This document shows, piece by piece, positions 1-8,594 of a stretch of 64,000 nt of DNA. The position numbers and the translations under genes were made by a program. Each line of letters begins with the position of its first letter. Within the stretch, counting starts at the first letter, position 1. The DNA is from an uncultured Lentibacter sp. (GTDB lineage Bacteria > Pseudomonadota > Alphaproteobacteria > Rhodobacterales > Rhodobacteraceae), in contig NZ_CAKZKL010000024.1 in NCBI RefSeq assembly GCF_937123735.1, forward strand, positions 62,001 through 126,000, given 5' to 3'. Under the pieces are notes generated by a model. That model made no database searches. It was given only the letters and a program-made list of their open reading frames with translations, and had not been told where the DNA came from.

Positions 1-113
1 ACGCCGCCACAGCTTTCAACGATAGCGCCTGTTTGGCGAGACACTTTCAACAAATTTTATAAAATAAATCGTCCCGCCGTCTGCCATACTTGCCCAACAG
101 GAAAGAGGATACC

Positions 114-1025
114 ATGCCCTATATCGAAAGCATCAAGGTTTTCTGCCGCGTGGTTGAGCTTGGCTCAATCACCTCGGGAGGGCGGGATATGCGCCTCACA
201 CCCGCCGTCGCCTCCAACCGCATCAAAGAGCTTGAAAAACGCCTCGGCGCGCGCCTGTTTGACCGCACCACCCGCAAGCTGCGCACCACCGAGGCAGGCC
301 AGCTCTTCTATGATCACGCCCGCAAGGTCATTGCGACCCTCGAAGATGCCGAAGCCGCCCTTGCAGGCTTCTCTGGCCAGCCGCGCGGCGCGTTGCGGGT
401 TTCCGCACCGCTCGGGCTCGGTCAGCGCCTGCTCGCGCCCCTGGTGCCCGCCTTTGCAAAGGCCCACCCCGAGGTGCAGGTGCAGCTGCGCCTGTCTGAC
501 CGCAAAGTCGACCTGCTGGAAGACCGGCTCGACATCGCCTTCCAGCTCGGCAACCCACCTGACAGCAATTTCAAGCAACGCAAACTCGCGGAATGCCCCC
601 GCGCACTTGTGGCCGCCCCGTCCTATCTCGCAGCGCACGGCGTCCCCAAAACCCCGCAAGCGCTGCTCGCGCACAATTGCCTGTTGCTGCGGTATCCACG
701 CTCACCCGAGTATTTCTGGACCCTCGGCACAAAAGAAGGCCCGCTCAAACTCAATGTGCAGGGCCGCTTTGATGCCGACAGCTCCGATATCCTCACCGAT
801 TGGGCGCTCAAGGGCGAAGGCATCGCCAATAAGCCGCGCTTTGAAGTCGCCCAAGCGCTGGCGTCAGGCGCGCTTGTGGAACTGCTCGCTGAAACCCCGC
901 CACTGCCCACGAGCCTTGTCTGCCTTTATCCGCACCGCAAACTCCAAGACCCAAAAGTGCGTCTCTTCATCGACCATGTCGCCGAAACGCTCAAACCCGC
1001 GCTCAAACGATTGGGCCTGTCCTGA
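114..1025 (+). CDS. LysR-family transcriptional regulator
   Basis: A 303-residue LysR-type regulator. The N-terminal winged helix-turn-helix (about residues 1-60, with SNRIKELEKRLGARLF and DRTTRKLRTTEAG) is followed by a substrate-binding-like effector domain (about 90-295). The start at 114 is chosen because GAAAGAGG lies 6-13 bases upstream; the frame stays open to an earlier start at 90 that lacks this site. It ends facing the CueR-like gene. No divergent target gene is visible because the window begins 113 bases upstream. LysR proteins often regulate the adjacent divergent gene, which would lie left of the window. Effector unknown. Confidence 0.9.
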   Translation: MPYIESIKVFCRVVELGSITSGGRDMRLTPAVASNRIKELEKRLGARLFDRTTRKLRTTEAGQLFYDHARKVIATLEDAEAALAGFSGQPRGALRVSAPLGLGQRLLAPLVPAFAKAHPEVQVQLRLSDRKVDLLEDRLDIAFQLGNPPDSNFKQRKLAECPRALVAAPSYLAAHGVPKTPQALLAHNCLLLRYPRSPEYFWTLGTKEGPLKLNVQGRFDADSSDILTDWALKGEGIANKPRFEVAQALASGALVELLAETPPLPTSLVCLYPHRKLQDPKVRLFIDHVAETLKPALKRLGLS

Positions 1026-1043
1026 GCCCTGACTTTCCTGAGC

Positions 1044-1070
1044 CCTGGCTTTTTCTTGGCAAAAATACTC
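1044..1070 (+). repeat. Intergenic 27-nt repeat, copy 1
   Basis: Begins CCTGGCTTTTTCTTGG and ends AAAAATACTC. The identical 27 bases recur at 25729-25755. Both copies lie just downstream of a plus-strand stop codon, between convergent genes, so a transcription-end or dispersed-element role is plausible. Confidence 0.75.
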
Positions 1071-1112
1071 GCAAGCGCCCTCGCCACAGGGCAAACCGGC
1101 CAGATCTTGCCC

Positions 1113-1496
1113 CTAGCTCAAGTAATCCAAAATGGGGCAATCCGGCCTCTCGTCTCCGCAGCAGGCTCCCACAAGCAGCTCCAGTTCAGCCGCCAGCTTT
1201 TCCAGCTCGCGCTGCTTGGTGCGGATGTCTTCCAACCGCGCCGCTGCAATCTGGCGCACCTCCGCGCTGCTGCGCGCGGCATCTTCATATAGCCCCAAAA
1301 GCTCGCGACACTGCGCAATCGAAAAGCCAAACCGCCGCGCACGGCCCACAAAGGTTAGCTTGCGCAGGCTCACATCATCATAGGCGCGATAGCCCGCCGC
1401 CGTGCGCGCCGCGGGCTCCACCAGCCCGATATCGGCATAATAGCGCACCGTCTTCACAGGCAGCCCCGCCGCCTTCGCCGCTCCCGAAATATTCAT
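1113..1496 (-). CDS. cueR: MerR-family regulator, CueR-like copper sensor
   Basis: A 127-residue MerR-family activator. An N-terminal DNA-binding domain (MNISGAAKAAGL, VKTVRYYADIGL) is followed by the long dimerisation helix. The C-terminal metal loop has Cys-Cys-Gly then PDCPILDYLS, matching the CueR arrangement of two cysteines bracketing a short loop (E. coli Cys112 and Cys120). The family senses Cu(I)/Ag(I) and activates copA-type exporters. The start at 1496 gives the standard N-terminus; the open frame before it is not MerR-like. No copper exporter is next to it in the window, so the target is elsewhere. Metal specificity is inferred from the loop only. Confidence 0.85.
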   Translation of the reverse strand: MNISGAAKAAGLPVKTVRYYADIGLVEPAARTAAGYRAYDDVSLRKLTFVGRARRFGFSIAQCRELLGLYEDAARSSAEVRQIAAARLEDIRTKQRELEKLAAELELLVGACCGDERPDCPILDYLS

Positions 1497-1562
1497 GGCA
1501 CTCTCCGCTTGACCCGCCGGTTGCAAAAAGCCTAGCGCAAATCTGATCCAACTCAAAGCGCC

Positions 1563-2561
1563 TCAGCGCCGCGCCATCAGGCGGGCCATATCGAGCATTC
1601 GGCTGGAGAAGCCCCATTCGTTGTCATACCAGCCAAATACCCGCAGCAAGCCACCCACCGAGACGCTGGTTTCGCGCCCTGACAGGATGATGCTTTCAGG
1701 CCGCGCGCGCAGGTCGGTCGAAACAAGCGGCTGGATGATATAGCCAAAGAGCGGGCTATCCTTGGCCCGCGCTTCAAAGGCCGCGTTCACAGCGGCCACA
1801 GTGGCCGGCTTTGAGAGCTGCACCGCAAGGTCAATCGCCGAAACACTCGCCGTCGGCACACGCACCGCGCGCGCCTCGATCCGCCCCGCCAGCTTGGGCA
1901 GAACCACGTCAATCAGCTTGGCTGCGCTCGTCGTCGTCGGAACCATCGAGAGCGCCGCCGCGCGGCTGCGCACCAAATCGCCCCTCGGCTTGTCAATCGT
2001 CGGCTGGCTGCCCGTGTAGCAATGCACCGTGGTCATATGCCCGCTTTGAACGCCCCAGCCCTCGTCCAAAAGGCGCAAGAGCGGCGCAAGCGCATTGGTC
2101 GTGCAACTGGCATTGCTGACAATCCGGTGCGCGCCAAGCTGGGCTTCGTTTGCCCCCAGAACAACAGTCTTGTCCGCCGCCTCCGAGGGGCCGGAGATCA
2201 GCACAGCTTTCGCCCCTGCCTCAAGCCCACGCTCGGCCACCGCACGGTTGCCCGCCGCGCCCGTGCACTCCAAAAGCACATCCACACCGCTCAGATCCAG
2301 CGCGCGAATATCGGCCTCGGCATGAAACGGATAGCTCCGCGCCTCCACATCCAGCCGCTTATCGCCGTGCTCGACCTGGCCGGGAAACGGGCCGAAAATA
2401 CTGTCATAAGCAAACAAATAGGCACAGCTCTCAAGCGGCGCGATATCGTTGATCAAAACGACCTCAAACTCACCCGCCCGCGCGCCATGCAACATCCTGA
2501 GGATCGAGCGGCCAATCCGCCCGAAGCCGTTGATCGCAATTCTGACAGGCGCTTGGGGCAT
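1563..2561 (-). CDS. gap: Type I glyceraldehyde-3-phosphate dehydrogenase
   Basis: A 332-residue GAPDH-family enzyme that oxidises glyceraldehyde 3-phosphate with NAD(P)+ and phosphate. The Rossmann motif INGFGRIGRS is at residues 9-18. The catalytic Cys lies in SNASCTTNALAP, with Ala where many GAPDHs have Cys after TTN. The C-terminal signature is WYDNEWGFSSRM. The start at 2561 removes a non-homologous extension and lies one base after the stop of the upstream uncharacterised gene, implying translational coupling. Erythrose-4-phosphate dehydrogenase is a close relative and cannot be excluded. An additional gap gene is common in this order, so whether it is glycolytic or gluconeogenic is open. 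Confidence 0.88.
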   Translation of the reverse strand: MPQAPVRIAINGFGRIGRSILRMLHGARAGEFEVVLINDIAPLESCAYLFAYDSIFGPFPGQVEHGDKRLDVEARSYPFHAEADIRALDLSGVDVLLECTGAAGNRAVAERGLEAGAKAVLISGPSEAADKTVVLGANEAQLGAHRIVSNASCTTNALAPLLRLLDEGWGVQSGHMTTVHCYTGSQPTIDKPRGDLVRSRAAALSMVPTTTSAAKLIDVVLPKLAGRIEARAVRVPTASVSAIDLAVQLSKPATVAAVNAAFEARAKDSPLFGYIIQPLVSTDLRARPESIILSGRETSVSVGGLLRVFGWYDNEWGFSSRMLDMARLMARR

Positions 2562-2562
2562 C

Positions 2563-2937
2563 TCAGTGCTCGCTCTCGCTTGTGTAGCCCTGGCCCTCAA
2601 AATGCGGCTCCATCTGCGCCACAATCACGGCGTTCTCCGCCAGCGCCCGCGCCATCAGCGCGCGCTCTTCTTCCGGGATGTCATGGCCCAGCGCCTCGCG
2701 CTCTTCCAGCGTGCCATACCCCGTCACATCCAAAGGCGCGGTATCGGCCTGCTTGAGAATGGCCACGGTCTCGCGCACAGCCTCGGCCTCGTCCACACCG
2801 CTGGCGTAAATCACAAGTGCCGCGCCGGTCGCGCCCTTGGGCAGCCCGTCGCCTTCCTTGCGGCCAATCTCCACCAGCAGGGTGTAAACCTGCTGGGGCT
2901 TCTTGGCTTTTTTCTTCTTTTCGCTCTCTTCGGCCAT
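2563..2937 (-). CDS. Uncharacterised protein coupled to gap
   Basis: A 124-residue soluble acidic protein that I do not recognise. It starts with a lysine-rich patch (MAEESEKKKKAKKPQQ), then a compact alpha/beta-looking stretch containing VYTLLVEIGRKEGDGLPKGA and VIYASGVDEAEAVRETV. There is no signal peptide or membrane segment. Its stop is one base from the gap start codon on the same strand, so the two are very likely one operon with coupled translation. The start at 2937 is preferred because the upstream extension is Arg/Ser-rich junk-like sequence. A link to GAPDH is an inference from the coupling only. Confidence 0.75.
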   Translation of the reverse strand: MAEESEKKKKAKKPQQVYTLLVEIGRKEGDGLPKGATGAALVIYASGVDEAEAVRETVAILKQADTAPLDVTGYGTLEEREALGHDIPEEERALMARALAENAVIVAQMEPHFEGQGYTSESEH

Positions 2938-3014
2938 CGCGCGGCTCCCTCGCTCACTTGCGCGCAGGCTTGGCGAAAGCCGCAAGCCAAGTCAACCCGC
3001 GCAAAGCGGCCCGC

Positions 3015-3086
3015 TCACACCAGCCCGTTGGCCTGCATCCACAAACCAACGCCAATCAATGCCGTCAATATCACCAGTCTCGCCAT
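3015..3086 (-). CDS. Possible 23-residue membrane miniprotein
   Basis: Too short for usual gene callers. Translation gives MARLVILTALIGVGLWMQAN plus three residues, a single hydrophobic helix. A good ribosome site (GGGAGAGA) lies just upstream of the ATG on the minus strand. It sits between dapD and the gap operon on the same strand. Supported only by the ribosome site, hydrophobicity and fit in the gap. Confidence 0.4.
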   Translation of the reverse strand: MARLVILTALIGVGLWMQANGLV

Positions 3087-3172
3087 CGCGTTCTCTCCCT
3101 TGCTCAAGGTCTGAAACGCAAAACGCGGCAACTTCCGTCGCCGCGCCTTAAGGGTTTTCGCTGATAGAGCGA

Positions 3173-4000
3173 TCAGTCCCTGAGCAACTCGTTGATCGAG
3201 GTCTTGGAGCGCGTGCGCTCGTCCACCCGCTTCACGATCACGGCGCAGTAAAGGTTCACGCCGTTCTTGCTCGGCATCGAGCCTGCCACAACAACAGAGC
3301 CCGCCGGCACTTCGCCATACATCACTTCGCCGGTTTCGCGGTCAACAATCTTGGTCGACTGGCCGATGAAAACACCCATGCCCAGCACAGAGCCTTCGCG
3401 CACGATGCAGCCTTCCACAACCTCTGAGCGCGCGCCGATAAAGCAGTTGTCTTCAATAATGGTCGGCCCCGCCTGCATCGGCTCCAAAACACCGCCAATG
3501 CCCACGCCGCCGCTAAGATGCACGTTTTTGCCAATCTGCGCACACGAGCCGACAGTCGCCCAAGTGTCCACCATCGTGCCGCTGTCCACATAGGCACCAA
3601 TGTTCACAAATGAGGGCATAAGCACAACACCGGGCGCAATATAGGCGCTTTTGCGCACCACACAGTTGGGCACAGCGCGGAAACCTGCGGTTTTCCAGTC
3701 TTCGGCCTTCCAGCCCATGAACTTGCTGTCCACCTTGTCCCACCAGCCGCCGGCCTGCGGGCCGCCTTCCTGAATTTCCATATCCTTGATGCGGAACCCC
3801 AGAAGCACGGCTTTCTTGGCCCATTGGTTCACATGCCAGCTTCCGTCGTCCTGCTTCTCGGCGACGCGCAGCTTGCCGCTGTCAAGTGCCGCGAGCGTGT
3901 CTTCAATAGCGTCACGGGTCTCGCCCGTTGTCGCGGCGGTGATCGCGTCACGCGCCTCCCATGCCGCTTCGATTGCCGCTTCAAGCTGTGCATTTGACAT
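3173..4000 (-). CDS. dapD: Tetrahydrodipicolinate N-succinyltransferase DapD
   Basis: A 275-residue enzyme of the succinylase branch of lysine/diaminopimelate synthesis; it transfers succinyl from succinyl-CoA to tetrahydrodipicolinate. The N-terminal helical domain (about 1-100) is followed by left-handed beta-helix hexapeptide repeats (about 100-250), seen as [20 protein letters not shown] and [11 protein letters not shown]. Length is normal for the family. The start follows GGAGAGACACAG. It is convergent with nothing and appears monocistronic; the 190 bases to ilvD hold both divergent promoters. Confidence 0.96.
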   Translation of the reverse strand: MSNAQLEAAIEAAWEARDAITAATTGETRDAIEDTLAALDSGKLRVAEKQDDGSWHVNQWAKKAVLLGFRIKDMEIQEGGPQAGGWWDKVDSKFMGWKAEDWKTAGFRAVPNCVVRKSAYIAPGVVLMPSFVNIGAYVDSGTMVDTWATVGSCAQIGKNVHLSGGVGIGGVLEPMQAGPTIIEDNCFIGARSEVVEGCIVREGSVLGMGVFIGQSTKIVDRETGEVMYGEVPAGSVVVAGSMPSKNGVNLYCAVIVKRVDERTRSKTSINELLRD

Positions 4001-4190
4001 CTGTGTCTCTCCAAATCGCCGGTTTCTAAACTTGCCTCTCCTTTAGCCGCCTTCTAAGTGCCGCGCAATCGCTTCGCCCGAACCGCCGCGCTGGCTGCGC
4101 CAATAGCGCGCAGAAGCCGCGCCACTGCCCGCCCTTGCCTTTGGCGCGCCCATATGCACATTGCCTCCCAGATAAATTCAGGAGGTCTTC

Positions 4191-6020
4191 ATGCCCGTTC
4201 TTCGTTCCCGCACCAGCACCCACGGCCGCAACATGGCCGGAGCCCGCGGCCTCTGGCGCGCAACAGGCATGAAAGATGATGACTTCGGCAAACCCATCGT
4301 CGCCATTGTCAACTCCTTCACCCAGTTCGTGCCGGGGCATGTCCACCTGAAAGATCTGGGCCAGCTCGTGGCCCGCGAAGTGGAAAAGGCTGGTGGCGTC
4401 GCCAAAGAATTCAACACCATCGCCGTCGATGACGGCATCGCCATGGGCCACGACGGGATGCTCTACTCGCTGCCCAGCCGCGAGATCATCGCCGACAGCA
4501 CCGAATATATGGTCAACGCCCATTGCGCCGATGCCATGGTCTGCATCTCCAATTGCGACAAGATCACCCCCGGAATGCTCATGGCCGCCATGCGCCTCAA
4601 CATCCCCTGTGTCTTTGTCTCCGGCGGGCCGATGGAAGCGGGCAAGGTTGTCTGGGACGGCGAAGAAAAGGCAATTGACCTCGTCGATGCCATGGTCGCC
4701 GCCGCCGATGAAAACATGTCAGATGAGCAAGTCGAAGCGATCGAGCGCTCCGCCTGCCCGACATGCGGCTCCTGCTCGGGCATGTTCACCGCCAACTCGA
4801 TGAACTGCCTCACAGAGGCCCTCGGCCTTTCCCTGCCGGGAAACGGCTCGGTCCTCGCCACCCACGCCGACCGCGAAGCGCTCTTCCGCGAAGCAGGCCA
4901 CCGCGTCGTCGATCTCTGCAAGCGGTTCTACGAGGGCGAGGATTATTCCGTCCTGCCCCGCAACATCGCCAGCTTCAAAGCGTTTGAAAACGCCATGACG
5001 CTCGACATCGCCATGGGCGGCTCCACCAACACCGTTCTGCACCTCCTCGCCGCCGCCCACGAAGGCGAGATCGACTTTTCGATGCAGGATATCGACAGGC
5101 TCAGCCGCAAGGTTCCCTGCCTGTGCAAAGTCGCCCCCGCCAAAGATGATGTGCATATGGAAGACGTCCACCGCGCCGGCGGCATCATGGCCATCTTGGG
5201 CGAGCTTGACCGCGCTGGCCTCATCCACCGCGATCTGCCCACCGTGCACGCCCCAACCATGGCCGAGGCGCTGGCCAAATACGATGTGGCCCAAAGCACC
5301 GATGAAGCCGTGCACGAGTTCTACCGCGCAGCACCAGGCGGCGTGCCCACACAGGTCGCCTTCTCCCAAAACCGCCGCTACCCTGCGCTCGACCTGGACC
5401 GCAAAGAAGGCGTCATCCGCACCAAAGAACACGCCTTCAGCCAGGATGGCGGCCTCGCCGTGCTCTTCGGCAACCTCGCAGAAGATGGCTGCATCGTCAA
5501 AACAGCGGGCGTCGATGACAGCATCCTCACGTTCTCCGGCCCCGCCTATGTCTGCGAAAGCCAGGATCAGGCCGTGAGCGACATCCTCACAGGCAAGGTC
5601 ACAGCTGGCGACGTGGTGGTCATCCGCTACGAAGGCCCGCGCGGCGGCCCGGGGATGCAGGAAATGCTCTACCCAACCTCCTACCTCAAATCCAAGGGCC
5701 TCGGCGCGGCCTGCGCCCTGCTCACCGATGGCCGCTTCTCGGGTGGCACATCCGGCCTCTCCATCGGCCATGTCTCCCCCGAAGCGGCCGAAGGCGGGCT
5801 CATCGGCCTCGTGGAGCATGGCGATCTCATCGAGATCGACATCCCCAACCGCACAATCAACCTTGCAGTCGATGACGCCGAGCTCAACGCCCGCCGCCGC
5901 GCGCAAGATGACAAAGGCTGGCAGCCCGCCAAAGAACGCAAACGCAAAGTCACAACCGCGCTGAAGGCCTACGCCTCCATGACGACCTCCGCCGCCAAAG
6001 GCGCGGTCCGTCAGCTCTAA
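4191..6020 (+). CDS. ilvD: Dihydroxy-acid dehydratase IlvD
   Basis: A 609-residue iron-sulfur dehydratase that converts dihydroxy-isovalerate and dihydroxy-methylvalerate to the 2-keto acids in valine/isoleucine synthesis. Cluster cysteines are seen in NCDKITPGM (about residue 123) and [11 protein letters not shown] (about 189-195). The C-terminal [20 protein letters not shown] signature is present. Length matches the E. coli-type enzyme. The ATG at 4191 has AGGAGG about 6 bases upstream. It stands alone between dapD (divergent) and the GNAT gene (convergent). Confidence 0.97.
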   Translation: MPVLRSRTSTHGRNMAGARGLWRATGMKDDDFGKPIVAIVNSFTQFVPGHVHLKDLGQLVAREVEKAGGVAKEFNTIAVDDGIAMGHDGMLYSLPSREIIADSTEYMVNAHCADAMVCISNCDKITPGMLMAAMRLNIPCVFVSGGPMEAGKVVWDGEEKAIDLVDAMVAAADENMSDEQVEAIERSACPTCGSCSGMFTANSMNCLTEALGLSLPGNGSVLATHADREALFREAGHRVVDLCKRFYEGEDYSVLPRNIASFKAFENAMTLDIAMGGSTNTVLHLLAAAHEGEIDFSMQDIDRLSRKVPCLCKVAPAKDDVHMEDVHRAGGIMAILGELDRAGLIHRDLPTVHAPTMAEALAKYDVAQSTDEAVHEFYRAAPGGVPTQVAFSQNRRYPALDLDRKEGVIRTKEHAFSQDGGLAVLFGNLAEDGCIVKTAGVDDSILTFSGPAYVCESQDQAVSDILTGKVTAGDVVVIRYEGPRGGPGMQEMLYPTSYLKSKGLGAACALLTDGRFSGGTSGLSIGHVSPEAAEGGLIGLVEHGDLIEIDIPNRTINLAVDDAELNARRRAQDDKGWQPAKERKRKVTTALKAYASMTTSAAKGAVRQL

Positions 6021-6047
6021 AGCAAAGCCCCTGCACCTTTCTTATTG

Positions 6048-6142
6048 CTCGAAATATCCCAGGGGGGGATTCAAAAGCAGGGCTTTTGAATCAGGGGGAC
6101 AGCGTCCCCCAACGGATCGGATTTGCAAAGCAAATTCGATCC
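6048..6142. repeat. Intergenic triple-hairpin element (ilvD/GNAT)
   Basis: Between convergent stops. After GAAATATCCC come three hairpins: ATTCAAAAGC / GCTTTTGAAT (6069-6091), GGGGGAC / GTCCCCC (6094-6110), and GGATCGGATTTGC / GCAAATTCGATCC with an AAA loop (6114-6142, one mismatch). The last hairpin resembles the one at 32095-32119. Likely works as a bidirectional transcription end and belongs to a dispersed repeat family. Confidence 0.7.
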
Positions 6143-6810
6143 TACAATGAAGCCTTCTGCCGCCCCTCGGTGTCAAAATTGCCCGGGTCCAACCAGCGCT
6201 CAAACCGCGCCTTCAAAGCAGGCCAAGCGCCGTCAATCACAGAAAGCCACGCCGTATCACGGTTGCGCCCCTTATAGACAACGGCCTGCCGGAACACGCC
6301 CTCAAAGGTGAACCCAAGCCGCTTGGCGGCAGCAACCGACGGCGCGTTCAAAGCATCGCATTTCCACTCATAGCGCCGGTAGCCAAGCGTCTCAAAAACA
6401 TAGTGCATCATCAGATACATCGCTTCCGTGCTCATCGGCGTGCGCTGCATGAGCGGCGAAAAGTGGATAAATCCAACCTCAATCACCCCATTCGCGGGGT
6501 CGATCCTCAGAAACGTCGCATGGCCTACAGCACGCCCCTCACCGTTCAGCACGGTGAAATAGAGCGGGTCCGCACTGGCCTCAGCCGCGCTCAAGAACGC
6601 CAGGAAGTCCGCCTCGAACGCGTAAGGCCCAATCGGCAGATACGTCCAGTTCGCCCCCAAAGCATCCTGCGAAAACGCCTGCCAAAGCGCAGCGCCATGC
6701 GCCTCTGCGTCAAGCGGCACCACACTACAGAACCGCCCCGCCAGCCGCACGCGCTCTGGTGCAGGCCGCGGCAGCTCAAGCGTCACAGGCCAGCCCACAG
6801 GCTGGCCCAT
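6142..6810 (-). CDS. GNAT-family N-acetyltransferase (RimJ/RimL type)
   Basis: A 222-residue acetyltransferase of the RimJ/RimL-like branch (Acetyltransf_3 fold). Visible features are VGHATFLRIDPANGVIEVGFIHF and the C-terminal YRRYEWKCDALNAPSVAAAKRLGF stretch that forms the acetyl-CoA pocket in this family. Substrate unknown. The start at 6810 is chosen because the upstream extension reads into the tpa 3' end; it begins 14 bases after the tpa stop on the same strand and may be co-transcribed. Nothing ties it to taurine chemistry except location. Confidence 0.82.
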   Translation of the reverse strand: MGQPVGWPVTLELPRPAPERVRLAGRFCSVVPLDAEAHGAALWQAFSQDALGANWTYLPIGPYAFEADFLAFLSAAEASADPLYFTVLNGEGRAVGHATFLRIDPANGVIEVGFIHFSPLMQRTPMSTEAMYLMMHYVFETLGYRRYEWKCDALNAPSVAAAKRLGFTFEGVFRQAVVYKGRNRDTAWLSVIDGAWPALKARFERWLDPGNFDTEGRQKASL

Positions 6811-6823
6811 GTCGTTCACCCGC

Positions 6824-8212
6824 TTAGCCAAAGACCGCGCCCAGCGCCCCGTCCACCGCCTCGGTGATCTCGTCAATGACATCGGGCGTCGAAATCAACG
6901 CCGGCGAGAAACACAGCGTGTTGTTAAAGCCCGGAATCGAGCGGTTCGTCGCGCCGATGATCACGTTGCGCTTGCCGCATTCGGCCACAACCTGCGCCAC
7001 CATCTTCTCGGCCACAGGCTCCTTGCTGGCGCGGTCCGCCACAAGCTCGGCCCCGCAGAAAAGACCAAGCCCGCGCACATCGCCGATAACCTTGTGCTTC
7101 TCCTGAAGCGCACGCAGGTTGTCCATGAAGCGCGCGCCCATCTTGGTGGTGTTTTCCAGCAGGTTCTCGTCCTCGATGATGCGGAAACACTCCAGCGCCG
7201 CCGCCGGCCCCGCCGTGCAGCCCCCGAATGTGGAAATATCGCGGAAGTAGTTGAGCGGGTCGGTGTCGTCGTCCTTGAACATCTCAAAAACACGCTCGTT
7301 GGTCACACAGCAGGCAATCGCGGCATAGCCCGAGGCCACACCCTTGGCCATGGTCACAAAATCAGGCTCGATACCATAGTGCTGATACCCGAACCACTCC
7401 GTGCCCGTGCGGCCCACCCCACAGACAACCTCGTCGATGTGCAAGAGAATGTCATACTTGCGGCACAGCTCCTGAATGAGCGGCCAGTAGCCCTCAGGCG
7501 CAGGAATCACCCCGCCCCCCGCTGTCACAGGCTCAAGGCAGAGCGCGCCGATGGTGTCCGCGCCTTCCGCCAGAATGACCTCTTCAATCGCCTTCACGCT
7601 TGCAGCGGCATAGGCCTCGCCCGTGAGGTCCCATTGTGCGCGATACTCCATGCAATGCGGCACGCGCACGAAACCGGGCGCGAAGGGGCCGTATTGGGCG
7701 TTGCGCTCGTCCTGACCGCCTGCCGACATCGCGGCAAGGGTGGAGCCATGATAATCGCGGTCGCGATACAGGATCTTGTATTTCTTGCCGCCATAGCGCT
7801 TGTGGCTGATCTGGCGCACCATCTTGAAGGCCTTCTCATTGGCCTCCGAGCCGGAGTTTGTCTGATAGACACGGCTCATGCCGGGCATCTTGCTGATCAG
7901 CTTCTCCGCAAACAAGGCGCCGGGAACAGAGCCCGCCGAGCCGGCAAAATAGGGCAGCTTGATCAGCTGGTCGCGCACCGCATTGGCAATGCTCTCGCGC
8001 CCGTAGCCCACATTGACAGTCCAGACTCCGCCCGACACCGCATCCAGCCACTCCTTGCCATGCTGATCCCAGACACGCATCCCCTTGCCTTCAATGATGA
8101 CCCGCGGCTCACCCGTTTCAAACGGCTTGTGCTGGGTCAGGTGATGCCAGACATGCGCGCGATCCGCGTCAACAATATGGCTGATGTCATTGGGAGTAAG
8201 ATTGCCGTCCAT
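6824..8212 (-). CDS. tpa: Taurine:pyruvate aminotransferase Tpa
   Basis: A 462-residue class III PLP aminotransferase that converts taurine and pyruvate to sulfoacetaldehyde and alanine. Features include NSGSEANEKAFKMVRQ, HIDEVVCGVGRTG and the PLP lysine in TMAKGVASGY (about residue 288). The N-terminus MDGNLTPNDISHIVDADRAH is typical of Tpa and fixes the start at 8212. It is divergent from tauABC and shares TauR-type operator repeats with xsc and tauR, which strengthens the substrate call over other omega-aminotransferases. Confidence 0.92.
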   Translation of the reverse strand: MDGNLTPNDISHIVDADRAHVWHHLTQHKPFETGEPRVIIEGKGMRVWDQHGKEWLDAVSGGVWTVNVGYGRESIANAVRDQLIKLPYFAGSAGSVPGALFAEKLISKMPGMSRVYQTNSGSEANEKAFKMVRQISHKRYGGKKYKILYRDRDYHGSTLAAMSAGGQDERNAQYGPFAPGFVRVPHCMEYRAQWDLTGEAYAAASVKAIEEVILAEGADTIGALCLEPVTAGGGVIPAPEGYWPLIQELCRKYDILLHIDEVVCGVGRTGTEWFGYQHYGIEPDFVTMAKGVASGYAAIACCVTNERVFEMFKDDDTDPLNYFRDISTFGGCTAGPAAALECFRIIEDENLLENTTKMGARFMDNLRALQEKHKVIGDVRGLGLFCGAELVADRASKEPVAEKMVAQVVAECGKRNVIIGATNRSIPGFNNTLCFSPALISTPDVIDEITEAVDGALGAVFG

Positions 8213-8298
8213 TTCAAGAAGCCTCCGTTCAGAGCGCAGATGTGCTCTGGTTTTGATCAAATTCTATGCCCAGAAGAGCGCTATTTTGTGCGAATCTG

Positions 8299-8331
8299 AT
8301 AGGGCCAGTCCGTTTTGTCATATAAGACCAA
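8299..8331 (-). promoter_or_regulatory. Candidate TauR operator, tpa promoter
   Basis: Two direct repeats, read on the minus strand (the tpa direction) as CTGGCCCTAT (8299-8308) and TTGGTCTTAT (8322-8331), 23 bp apart. They match CTGGMCYTAA at 9/10 and 7/10. The pair lies about 87 bases upstream of the tpa start. The rest of the 382-base tpa-tauA gap also holds a 17-base imperfect repeat (8304-8320 and 8346-8362). No other gene is seen in it. Confidence 0.55.
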
Positions 8332-8594
8332 AACCAACGAACACAGCCAGCCCGTTTTTTCAGCACAGCCAAGTTTTGTTGCGCAACAATAGGCCAAACC
8401 GGCCAAATACAGTTTTCCAGAAAGCTGAAAATACCGCGCATTCCACAAAATAACCGTTGAAGGGAATCAGCATTTAAGCCCTCATGCGGCCAAGGGGTGC
8501 GCCAAGGCGGGTGCGCCCTTTCCAAAACGCCCAAAATCCAGATCAACTGGAGGGCCGCGCCGCACAGGCGTGCAACACCAACGGGAGCTATTCC

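Noticed and set aside
1497..1562. CueR-type operator upstream of the MerR gene
   Set aside because: Only a loose inverted repeat is visible, without the expected 19-bp spacer and promoter elements.
6809..8299. Long open frame antisense to tpa
   Set aside because: It mirrors tpa, has no ribosome site and a composition typical of antisense frames in GC-rich DNA.
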